Below are positions 41,013-49,325 of a stretch of 64,000 bases of DNA, piece after piece. The stretch comes from Jejuia sp043557195. Its GTDB lineage: Bacteria > Bacteroidota > Bacteroidia > Flavobacteriales > Flavobacteriaceae. The stretch spans positions 1,984,001-2,048,000 of the forward strand of contig CP121314.1 in NCBI GenBank assembly GCA_043557195.1. Reading direction: 5' to 3'. Position 1 is the stretch's first letter. The number at the start of each line of letters is the position of its first letter. The notes beneath the pieces were generated by a model. It did no database searches. It had not been told where the DNA came from and worked only from the letters and a program-made list of their open reading frames with translations. The position numbers and the translations under genes are program-made.

Positions 41013-42215
41013 ATGAAAGCACTTTTTTACACTCGAGAATTTCCACCTTACGTCTATGGCGGCGCAGGAGTACATGTTGAATATTTAGCCGACGAACTAT
41101 CAAAACTCATGAAGTTAGATGTTAGGTGTTTTGGCGACCAAAATTCCAAAGATGATAACTTAAGTGTAAAAGGCTTTCCATTTGATGATGGTGTTTTTGA
41201 AAATTCAGATGATAAATTAAAATCAGTTTTTAAAACCTTAAGCACATCACTTCATATGAATGCTGATGCTGTTGATGCTGATGTGGTGCACTGCCACACG
41301 TGGTATGCGCATTTTGCTGGTATAGTTTCAAAATTGTGCTACGGCACACCATTGGTGATTACAACACACTCATTGGAACCATTACGCCCATGGAAGCGTG
41401 AGCAACTCGGTAGGGGTTACGATGCCTCTTCTTGGGTAGAAAAAACGGCTATTGAAATGGCAGATGCTTTAATTGCCGTATCTGAAGAAACCAAAGAAGA
41501 TGTTTTGAAACATTTTAATGTTGATGAAAATAAAGTTAAGGTGATATACAATGGCATTAACTTGCAACAATACATTCAAACTTCTGAAACATCAACACTT
41601 GATGCTTATGGCGTTGATAAAAACAAGCCTTACGTGTTATTCGTGGGTAGAATTACTAGACAAAAAGGTATTATTCACCTAGTAAATGCTATAAAATACA
41701 TCGATCCTGATACACAAATTGTACTTTGTGCTGGCGCGCCTGACACAAAAGAGATAGGTAAAGAAATGGAGGATGCTGTAAATGAAGTAAAGAAGACACG
41801 TGATAATGTGATTTGGATAGATAAAATGGTAACCAAAGAAGAAATTATTCAGCTCTACTCGCATGCTGACGTGTTTTGTTGTCCTTCTATTTATGAACCT
41901 TTTGGTATTATAAATATTGAAGCCATGGCGTGTAACACAGCTGTTGTAGCAAGCGCTGTTGGTGGTATAAAAGAGGTGGTAGTTGATGGAGAAACTGGTA
42001 TTTTAATTCCTCTAGAACAACAAACCGAAGCGCCTTTTGAACCTATTGAACCTGATAAATTTGCAAGAGATTTGGCTAATGGTGTAAATAAAGTAATTGC
42101 CGATAAAGATTTAAGAGAATCTATGGCGAAAAAAGGTAGAAAACGTGTAGAAGATTATTTTGATTGGGTAGCCATTGCAAAACAGGTAGAAGAACTATAC
42201 AGATCACTGATATAA
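41013..42215 (+). CDS. glgM: GT4-type glycogen/maltose-1-phosphate synthase
   Basis: The 400-residue glycosyltransferase is of the short GT4 type found in Corynebacterium and Mycobacterium (annotated glgA there; shown to be GlgM, making maltose-1-phosphate from ADP-glucose and glucose-1-phosphate). It is not the GT5 GlgA type. Motifs: FPPYVYGGAGVHVEYLADEL (10-29), HCHTWYAHFAG (about 94-104), VLFVGRITRQKG (about 208-219) and the E-X7-E site EPFGIINIEAMACNTAVVAS. It is the first gene of a run glgM-glgC-glgE-mak-glgB, which supports a GlgM role. Confidence 0.85.
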   Translation: MKALFYTREFPPYVYGGAGVHVEYLADELSKLMKLDVRCFGDQNSKDDNLSVKGFPFDDGVFENSDDKLKSVFKTLSTSLHMNADAVDADVVHCHTWYAHFAGIVSKLCYGTPLVITTHSLEPLRPWKREQLGRGYDASSWVEKTAIEMADALIAVSEETKEDVLKHFNVDENKVKVIYNGINLQQYIQTSETSTLDAYGVDKNKPYVLFVGRITRQKGIIHLVNAIKYIDPDTQIVLCAGAPDTKEIGKEMEDAVNEVKKTRDNVIWIDKMVTKEEIIQLYSHADVFCCPSIYEPFGIINIEAMACNTAVVASAVGGIKEVVVDGETGILIPLEQQTEAPFEPIEPDKFARDLANGVNKVIADKDLRESMAKKGRKRVEDYFDWVAIAKQVEELYRSLI

Positions 42216-42236
42216 AAATAACTAAAACAACTAGAT

Positions 42237-43505
42237 ATGATAAACAATAAGGTATTGTCAATAATTTTAGGAGGCGGACAAGGATCAAGGTTATATCCTT
42301 TAACTATGGACAGGTCTAAACCAGCAGTTCCTATTGCAGGAAAATATCGATTGGTAGACATTCCTATTTCAAACTGTATTAATTCAGACATTAAACGAAT
42401 GTATGTATTAACACAGTTTAACTCTGCTTCATTAAATCGTCATATTAAAAACACCTACCATTTTAGTTTTTTTAGTAGTGCTTTTGTAGATGTACTAGCC
42501 GCAGAACAAACACCTCAAAACAAAACATGGTTTCAAGGTACTGCTGATGCTGTGCGCCAAAGTATGCATCACTTTTTAAGACATGATTTTGAGTATTTTT
42601 TGATTCTCTCTGGTGACCAATTGTATCAAATGGATTATGATTTAATGATAAATGCACATGAGGAAAGTGGTGCAGAAATTTCTATAGCTACTATTCCGGT
42701 AACCGCCAAGGAAGCAACAGAATTCGGAATTCTCAAGTCTGATGACAAAAATGTTATTACATCATTTATCGAAAAACCAGATGCAGAGTTACTTCCTGAT
42801 TGGACCTCTGAGGTAAGTAACGACATGAAAAATCAAGGGCGTCACTATTTGGCATCAATGGGTATTTATATCTTCAACAGAGATTTACTAACCAAGCTCA
42901 TGGAAAACCCAGATACTAATGATTTTGGTAAAGAAATAATTCCAGGTGCTATTGATAAACATAAAACATTAAGTTATCAATATGAAGGTTACTGGACAGA
43001 TATTGGAAACATTGATTCGTTCTTCGAGGCCAACCTTGGTTTAACCGACGATATTCCAAAATTTGATTTATACGATAAAAAGAAGCGTATTTATACAAGA
43101 GCACGCATGCTGCCAACAACCAAATTGGCAAATACTGTAGTAGAAAAATCGGTTATTTCAGAAGGTTGTATAATAAGTGCGGCTAAAATAGAAAAGTCGG
43201 TCATAGGCATTCGTTCTAGAATTGGGGATGAATCCACCGTTATCAATACGTATATGATGGGAAGCGATAAATACGAAACCTTAGAAGAAATTAACAATAA
43301 GAAAACAGAGATTTTAATGGGTATAGGTCAACGTTGTTTTATAAAAAATGCCATTATTGATAAAAATTGTCGTATTGGCGATGATGTGAAAATTAATGGA
43401 GGAAAACACCTGAAAGATACCGAAACCGATACTTACTTAATAAAAGATGGTATTGTAGTAATTAAAAAGGGTGCTATTCTTCCTAAAAAATTTACTATTC
43501 AATAA
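42237..43505 (+). CDS. glgC: Glucose-1-phosphate adenylyltransferase
   Basis: Makes ADP-glucose from glucose-1-phosphate and ATP, the committed donor step. The 422-residue protein has the nucleotidyltransferase loop LGGGQGSRLYPLTMDRSKPA (about 12-31), VDIPISN and WFQGTADAVRQ (about 98-108). ILSGDQLYQMDYD carries the metal Asp, and a C-terminal left-handed helix domain (about 290-422) follows. It is 21 bases after glgM. Confidence 0.96.
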   Translation: MINNKVLSIILGGGQGSRLYPLTMDRSKPAVPIAGKYRLVDIPISNCINSDIKRMYVLTQFNSASLNRHIKNTYHFSFFSSAFVDVLAAEQTPQNKTWFQGTADAVRQSMHHFLRHDFEYFLILSGDQLYQMDYDLMINAHEESGAEISIATIPVTAKEATEFGILKSDDKNVITSFIEKPDAELLPDWTSEVSNDMKNQGRHYLASMGIYIFNRDLLTKLMENPDTNDFGKEIIPGAIDKHKTLSYQYEGYWTDIGNIDSFFEANLGLTDDIPKFDLYDKKKRIYTRARMLPTTKLANTVVEKSVISEGCIISAAKIEKSVIGIRSRIGDESTVINTYMMGSDKYETLEEINNKKTEILMGIGQRCFIKNAIIDKNCRIGDDVKINGGKHLKDTETDTYLIKDGIVVIKKGAILPKKFTIQ

Positions 43506-43534
43506 TACCATCATATTTTAACTAACCAATTAAT

Positions 43535-45475
43535 ATGCAAGACCAAAAAAGAGTTGTAATAGACTATGTTTCACCTAGCGTAAATTGTGGTGATTTTTAT
43601 ATTAAACGTGTTGTAAATGAAATTGTAAATGTAAGAGCCTTTATTTTAGCTGATGGCCATGATGTTTTAGGAGCTTCAGTTTTATATAAACATGAAAATG
43701 ATAAGCAATGGCAAGAAACACGTTTGTCTTTAGATTTCAATGATGAATGGCAAGCTTCTTTTGCTTTAGAGAAGCAAGGTTTTTATAACTATAAAGTTGA
43801 AGCTTGGGTAGATTATGCTTTAAATTGGCAACATGGAACCATACGGAAAATTGAAGATGGTCAATATGTACGTTCTGAGCTATTAGAAGGTGCAGAATAC
43901 GTTAGTCAAATCTTAAAGAAAGTATCTACAAAAGAGGATAAAGAGTATTTAAAACATCTTGAAACTGTTTTTAAAGATGAAGATGCTTACGGCGAAGCTA
44001 TAAATGAAGCTGTTTCAGATAAACTTCATGATATTTTCTACAATAACCCGATAAAATTTCTAGAAAACAATTCTAAAGAGTATCAGGTGTATGTAGACAG
44101 AAAAAGAGCTAGGTTTAGCACATGGTATGAGTTTTTCCCACGTTCAGCCTCAGAAAAAGAAGGGGTTCATGGTACATTTAAGGACTGCGAACGTTTATTG
44201 CCTCGTATTAAAAATATGGGGTTCGATGTAGTGTATCTACCCCCAATTCATCCTATAGGAGAGGTAAATCGTAAAGGAAAAAACAACACTACAGAAGCAA
44301 AAGAAGGTGATGTGGGCTCTACATGGGGTGTAGGCTCAAAACATGGAGGACACAAAGCTATTCATCCGCAGTTAGGGAATCTAGAAGACTTTAAAGCTTT
44401 AATACAAAAAGCAAAAGAGCAAAATTTAGAAATTGCAATGGACTATGCTTTACAGGCTGCTCCAGATCATCCTTGGGTTAAAGCACACCCAAAATGGTTT
44501 AAGTGGCGACCTGATGGCACCGTGCAATATGCTGAAAACCCACCAAAAAAATACCAAGACATTTTACCAATTTATTGGGAAAGTGAAGATTATGAAGCCC
44601 TTTGGGAAGAGTGCCTAGATATTTTATTGCATTGGATAGATTGCGGCATAGAAATATTTAGAGTAGATAATCCACACACAAAACCATTTTATTTCTGGAA
44701 TTGGATTATTACAAAAGTTAAGGAAAAACATCCAAATATTATCTTTTTAGCGGAAGCCTTTACGGCGCCAAAAGTGATGCAACAATTGGCAAAACAAGGC
44801 TATACACAATCGTATACGTACTTTACATGGAGAAACAACAAGCATGAATTAATAGAATACGTTGAAGAGCTAACTAAAACTGAGCTAAAAGAATATATGC
44901 AACCTAATTTCTGGCCAAATACACCAGATATTAATCCGTTTCATTTACAAGGCTCAGGTGAGTCTATGCACATACAACGTTATGCTCTAGCTGCAACATT
45001 AAGTTCAAGCATTGGTATTTACGGTCCTGTTTTCGAATATATGCTATCTGATTCCCTTCTTGGAAAAGAAGAATACTTAAATTCAGAAAAATTCCAAATT
45101 GCACATTACGATTGGAATATTCAAAATAAGCTCACCACTGTAATTGCAAAAATCAATTATATAAGACACAATAATAAGGCGCTTCAACAAACAAATAATA
45201 TTAAATTCTGTTATGTTGAAAACGATAATTTAATTGCGTTTTATAAGTGGAACGATGCTAAAACCAATCACGTTTTAGTGGTGGTTAGTTTAGATGCACA
45301 TAATTCTCAACAGGGTACCATACAAATGCCGTTACAGGAATTGGGTGTGCATGCAGGGCACAACTTAGAAATGCATGATTTAATAACTGATAGTCGCTAC
45401 AACTGGCACAATGAATGGAATTTTGTGGAATTACACCCTACACTACCGTTCCATATTTTCAACATAAATAAGTAA
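43535..45475 (+). CDS. glgE: Alpha-1,4-glucan:maltose-1-phosphate maltosyltransferase
   Basis: GH13 enzyme that extends alpha-glucan using maltose-1-phosphate. The 646-residue protein has the GlgE-specific N-domain (IDYVSPSVNCGDFYIKRVVN, DGHDVLGASVLYKH) and an insert-rich catalytic barrel beginning WYEFFPRSASEKEGVHGTF. The nucleophile Asp is in IFRVDNPHTKPFYFW, the acid Glu is in FLAEAFTAPKVM, and GVGSKHGGHKAIHPQLG is a GlgE hallmark. It lies between glgC and the maltokinase gene, 30 and 3 bases away. Confidence 0.94.
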   Translation: MQDQKRVVIDYVSPSVNCGDFYIKRVVNEIVNVRAFILADGHDVLGASVLYKHENDKQWQETRLSLDFNDEWQASFALEKQGFYNYKVEAWVDYALNWQHGTIRKIEDGQYVRSELLEGAEYVSQILKKVSTKEDKEYLKHLETVFKDEDAYGEAINEAVSDKLHDIFYNNPIKFLENNSKEYQVYVDRKRARFSTWYEFFPRSASEKEGVHGTFKDCERLLPRIKNMGFDVVYLPPIHPIGEVNRKGKNNTTEAKEGDVGSTWGVGSKHGGHKAIHPQLGNLEDFKALIQKAKEQNLEIAMDYALQAAPDHPWVKAHPKWFKWRPDGTVQYAENPPKKYQDILPIYWESEDYEALWEECLDILLHWIDCGIEIFRVDNPHTKPFYFWNWIITKVKEKHPNIIFLAEAFTAPKVMQQLAKQGYTQSYTYFTWRNNKHELIEYVEELTKTELKEYMQPNFWPNTPDINPFHLQGSGESMHIQRYALAATLSSSIGIYGPVFEYMLSDSLLGKEEYLNSEKFQIAHYDWNIQNKLTTVIAKINYIRHNNKALQQTNNIKFCYVENDNLIAFYKWNDAKTNHVLVVVSLDAHNSQQGTIQMPLQELGVHAGHNLEMHDLITDSRYNWHNEWNFVELHPTLPFHIFNINK

Positions 45476-45478
45476 CAT

Positions 45479-47098
45479 ATGGTTGAAACCACTTCTAAAC
45501 ATACCATAAAAACACCTTTAGTTTTTGATGTTGCCTGGGAACAACTTCTAGACGATTCAAACTTTATTTCTGTGTTTTTATCTGATGTTTTAGAAGAATA
45601 TATCCAGAAACAACGCTGGTATGGTGGTAAGGCAAGTAAGTTAAAATACATCGAACTTTCTGAATATTTTAGAATTCAACAAAATGAAGAAGTGTATTAT
45701 GGACTCATCTTAGAAGTAAATTTTGTTGAAGCCTTTTACCAACATTATTTTTTACCAATTGCCTTTGTAACCGATGAAAATTTTGCTGAAAAGGACAGGA
45801 TATTGCCTATTTCCATTAACGGTAGTAAGGGTTATATTATAGATGCTGTAAACCTTGAAGCCTTTAGAAAGCTTGCTTTTGAGCGCATAATAACTGCAGA
45901 ACCCATAGATCGCACAAAAGTAAGATATCATAAAAGTGCGCTGCTTGAAGATACTTCATATGTTTCTTCAAGATTTATGGGCTTAGAGCAAAGTAATACG
46001 TCCATCATTTATAATGATAAATATGTACTAAAGTTTTTCAGAAGGATTTATTCTGATAAGAATCCTGATTATGAAATGAGCAGGTATTTATCTGAAAAAC
46101 AAGATTTTAAAAACACACCTCCGTATTTAGGAAGTATCAATATTATAGATTCTGAAAAAGATATTATCACTATTGCTTTGATGCAAAAAATGATTCCAAA
46201 TGAAGGAGATGCGTGGGAATACATGTTGAAGGAGTTTCAAAGGATATTTAAAGCATTTCACACCAAAAATATCGATATAAATACTGTTCCAAAAACAGAA
46301 CAATTTTTGAAATTAAGCATCAATGATATTCCTCCAATTTTAATAGATTGGGTAGGTTTAGATTTTTTAAAGAAAATTCAAACTTTAGCAAAGCGTACCG
46401 CAGAAATGCACATTGCTCTGGGTTCTGAATTTGAGGAAATGGCTTTTACCCCAGCACACTACAATGGAGATTACGAAGTTTGGTTAAAAAACAGATTACT
46501 ATATCAGTTTCAAAATAGATTGAATACGGTAGAAAACAATCTACATAAGTTAGACGGTGTGGCTCTAGAACTAGCTCAAGAGTTTTTAGATAAAAAGAAT
46601 AGTATTAGAAAGCGTTTTGTAAACTTTGATTGGACGAAGCTAAAAGGCCAGCGCATAAGAGTTCATGGGGATTATCATTTAGGGCAAATTCTAGTTAAAG
46701 ACAACGATTTTTATATTTTAGATTTTGAAGGAGAACCCGAAAGTACTATTAGAGATCGAAAAGTAAAACAGCCACCATTAAAGGATGTAGCCGGTTTGTT
46801 TAGAAGTTTTCATTACGCCATTTACACAACTCTTTTTAATAATCCTGAAAACACATCTGACGCTCTTTTTAAAGCAGGAGAACTTTTATATGATTATATT
46901 ATCGGTCTATTCTTGGGTACTTATATCACAGAGGTAAGAAACGCAAATTTAAACATCGGCTATAATCAAGAACGCATATTTTTATTAAAATACGCCTTAT
47001 TAGAAAAGGCAGTTTATGAATTAGGTTACGAGCTTAATTCTCGTCCACAATGGGCAATAATTCCTTTAAAGGGGATATCAAATATTATAAACAACTAA
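45479..47098 (+). CDS. mak: Maltokinase
   Basis: ATP-dependent phosphorylation of maltose to maltose-1-phosphate, the GlgE substrate. The 539-residue protein has the maltokinase cap region (about 35-120) with YIQKQRWYGGKASKL, and an aminoglycoside-phosphotransferase-like kinase fold. Catalytic VHGDYHLGQILV (about 397-408) is followed by the metal Asp in ILDFEGEP. It is larger than actinobacterial Mak but has the same order of motifs. It starts three bases after glgE. No trehalose synthase gene (the usual maltose source) lies in the window. Confidence 0.85.
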   Translation: MVETTSKHTIKTPLVFDVAWEQLLDDSNFISVFLSDVLEEYIQKQRWYGGKASKLKYIELSEYFRIQQNEEVYYGLILEVNFVEAFYQHYFLPIAFVTDENFAEKDRILPISINGSKGYIIDAVNLEAFRKLAFERIITAEPIDRTKVRYHKSALLEDTSYVSSRFMGLEQSNTSIIYNDKYVLKFFRRIYSDKNPDYEMSRYLSEKQDFKNTPPYLGSINIIDSEKDIITIALMQKMIPNEGDAWEYMLKEFQRIFKAFHTKNIDINTVPKTEQFLKLSINDIPPILIDWVGLDFLKKIQTLAKRTAEMHIALGSEFEEMAFTPAHYNGDYEVWLKNRLLYQFQNRLNTVENNLHKLDGVALELAQEFLDKKNSIRKRFVNFDWTKLKGQRIRVHGDYHLGQILVKDNDFYILDFEGEPESTIRDRKVKQPPLKDVAGLFRSFHYAIYTTLFNNPENTSDALFKAGELLYDYIIGLFLGTYITEVRNANLNIGYNQERIFLLKYALLEKAVYELGYELNSRPQWAIIPLKGISNIINN

Positions 47099-47107
47099 CA
47101 ACAAACC

Positions 47108-49018
47108 ATGGCACACGTTAAACCGTATAGTTTATTTACAGAATTCGATATTAATCTATTCAAAGGAGGAAGGCATTTTCGTCTTTATGAAAAATTCGGA
47201 TCACACCTTGTTACCGTTGATGGTATAGAAGGCACTTATTTTGCTGTTTGGGCGCCAAGTGCAAAACAAGTATCTGTAATTGGAGATTTTAATTTTTGGA
47301 TGGAAGGTGAGCATCAACTAAATGTACGCTGGGATTCCAGTGGTATTTGGGAAGGCTTTATACCAATGGTTGGTAAAGGTGCCATATACAAGTACAAAAT
47401 ACAAAGTCATCATAATGATGTAAAAACAGAAAAGGCAGATCCTTACGCAAGACGTTGCGAGCATCCACCAAAAACAGCCTCAATTGTTTGGGACGACAAC
47501 TATAAGTGGAAAGACAGTAAATGGATGAAAAAACGTAAAAAGAATAATGCTATAGATGCACCTTATTCTGTTTATGAAGTTCACTTAGGTTCTTGGAAAA
47601 AGAATGTTGAGGAAAATAGATTCATGTCTTATTTTGAATTGGCTGACGATTTGGTAAATTATGTGAAAGAAATGAATTTCACTCACGTAGAATTAATGCC
47701 AATTATGGAGTTTCCTTACGATCCGTCTTGGGGTTATCAATTAACAGGGTATTTTGCGCCAACATCACGCTATGGTTACCCTGAAGAGTTTAAATATTTA
47801 GTTGATAAACTGCATCAAAATGATATAGGAATTATTCTAGATTGGGTGCCTTCACATTTTCCTGAAGACGCACACGGGCTTGGTTTTTTTGACGGTTCGC
47901 ATCTATATGAACACCCTGATAAACGCAAAGGGTATCACCAAGATTGGAAGAGTTTAATTTTTAATTATGAGCGCAATGAAGTGCGTTCATTCTTAATTAG
48001 TAATGCTATTTTTTGGTTAGACCAATATCATGCTGACGGCTTACGAGTAGATGCTGTAGCGTCAATGCTATTTTTAGATTATTCTAGAGAAGATGGCGAG
48101 TGGGAACCAAATATCTATGGCGGACGTGAAAATCTTGCTGTAATTGACTTCTTAAAACAATTAAATGAAGAGGTTTACGCATCTTTCCCTGATGTACAAA
48201 CCATAGCCGAAGAATCTACAGCTTTCCCTATGGTTTCTAAGCCGACATTTACAGGTGGTTTAGGTTTTGGAATGAAATGGATGATGGGATGGATGCATGA
48301 TACTTTAGAGTATTTTGCCAAAGATCCTGTATATAGAAAGTATCATCATAATGAAATCACCTTCAGTTTAGCCTATGCATTTACTGAAAATTTCATGCTA
48401 CCATTATCTCACGATGAGGTGGTTTATGGTAAAAATTCCATTTTAGGAAGAATGCCAGGTGATGAATGGCAACGCTTTGCTAATTTAAGATTGTTATATG
48501 GCTACATGTTTACGCACCCAGGTACAAAATTACTATTTATGGGTGGTGAATTTGGACAATATAACGAATGGGATTTTCAAGGTAGCCTAGACTGGAATTT
48601 ACTGGAATTTAAACCGCATAAAGATGCTCAAAACTACTTTAAGCATTTGAATAAACTTTATAAATCCACACCTGCACTTTACGAAAAAGGTTTTAGTCAT
48701 GAAGGTTTTGAATGGATTAGTTATGACGATCATGAAAACTGTGTGATTTCATATATTAGAAAAGGATATAAGGAAGAAGAAAGTGTTGCTGTGGTATGTA
48801 ATTTAACGCCTTCAGTTAGAAAAAGCTATAAAATTGGTGTACCTCTTAAAGGAAAACTAGTTGAGGTTTTTAATAGTGACGCCAAGGAATTTGGTGGTAG
48901 TGGTATTGCGAATAAAAAACAGATTACCATTAAAAAAGAAGATTGGAATGGTAAAGCTTTTTCAGCAGAAATCACTCTTCCACCATTAGCAATAACAGTT
49001 TTCGAGTTTAAAAAATAA
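47108..49018 (+). CDS. glgB: 1,4-alpha-glucan branching enzyme
   Basis: Introduces alpha-1,6 branches. The 636-residue GH13 protein has a CBM48 domain (about 20-110, YFAVWAPSAKQVSVIGDFNFW). The catalytic barrel contains YEVHLGSWKK, ILDWVPSHFP, nucleophile Asp in GLRVDAVASML, acid Glu in IAEESTAFP and LSHDEVVYGK. GEFGQYNEWDF is typical of GlgB. It is the last gene of the cluster and is followed by a strong terminator. Confidence 0.96.
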   Translation: MAHVKPYSLFTEFDINLFKGGRHFRLYEKFGSHLVTVDGIEGTYFAVWAPSAKQVSVIGDFNFWMEGEHQLNVRWDSSGIWEGFIPMVGKGAIYKYKIQSHHNDVKTEKADPYARRCEHPPKTASIVWDDNYKWKDSKWMKKRKKNNAIDAPYSVYEVHLGSWKKNVEENRFMSYFELADDLVNYVKEMNFTHVELMPIMEFPYDPSWGYQLTGYFAPTSRYGYPEEFKYLVDKLHQNDIGIILDWVPSHFPEDAHGLGFFDGSHLYEHPDKRKGYHQDWKSLIFNYERNEVRSFLISNAIFWLDQYHADGLRVDAVASMLFLDYSREDGEWEPNIYGGRENLAVIDFLKQLNEEVYASFPDVQTIAEESTAFPMVSKPTFTGGLGFGMKWMMGWMHDTLEYFAKDPVYRKYHHNEITFSLAYAFTENFMLPLSHDEVVYGKNSILGRMPGDEWQRFANLRLLYGYMFTHPGTKLLFMGGEFGQYNEWDFQGSLDWNLLEFKPHKDAQNYFKHLNKLYKSTPALYEKGFSHEGFEWISYDDHENCVISYIRKGYKEEESVAVVCNLTPSVRKSYKIGVPLKGKLVEVFNSDAKEFGGSGIANKKQITIKKEDWNGKAFSAEITLPPLAITVFEFKK

Positions 49019-49035
49019 AAACGACAGTATTTTAT

Positions 49036-49072
49036 TGAGTGCGCAATAAAAAGTTATTGCGCACTTTTTTAT
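49036..49072 (+). terminator. Terminator of the glg cluster
   Basis: AGTGCGCAATAA (49038-49049) pairs perfectly with TTATTGCGCACT (49054-49065), followed by TTTTT. Confidence 0.92.
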
Positions 49073-49325
49073 TGAATACTTTTAAAACCGCGCGTTCTAA
49101 GGTAATTATATAATAATTTCTTACCAATTGTTACGATTTTTATCAAATACTGTTATCGGTTTAAACCATAAAAACCTGTTGACTAGCACGTTCTTAAAAA
49201 CTTAGTAATTTAATCCTGATATTATTAAATTTTGTACAATCAATTAACCTTTTTTTTGACAAAAAGAAAGTATGCAAGCATTTAAAATTTAGTACTTTCG
49301 TTGATTAATTTTAATACTTGTTTAC
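49073..49325. other. AT-rich spacer before the GH31 gene
   Basis: No gene or repeat copy is recognised. A near -7 box TACTTTCG (49293-49300) precedes the GH31 start by about 25 bases, without a well-placed -33 TTG. Confidence 0.4.
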
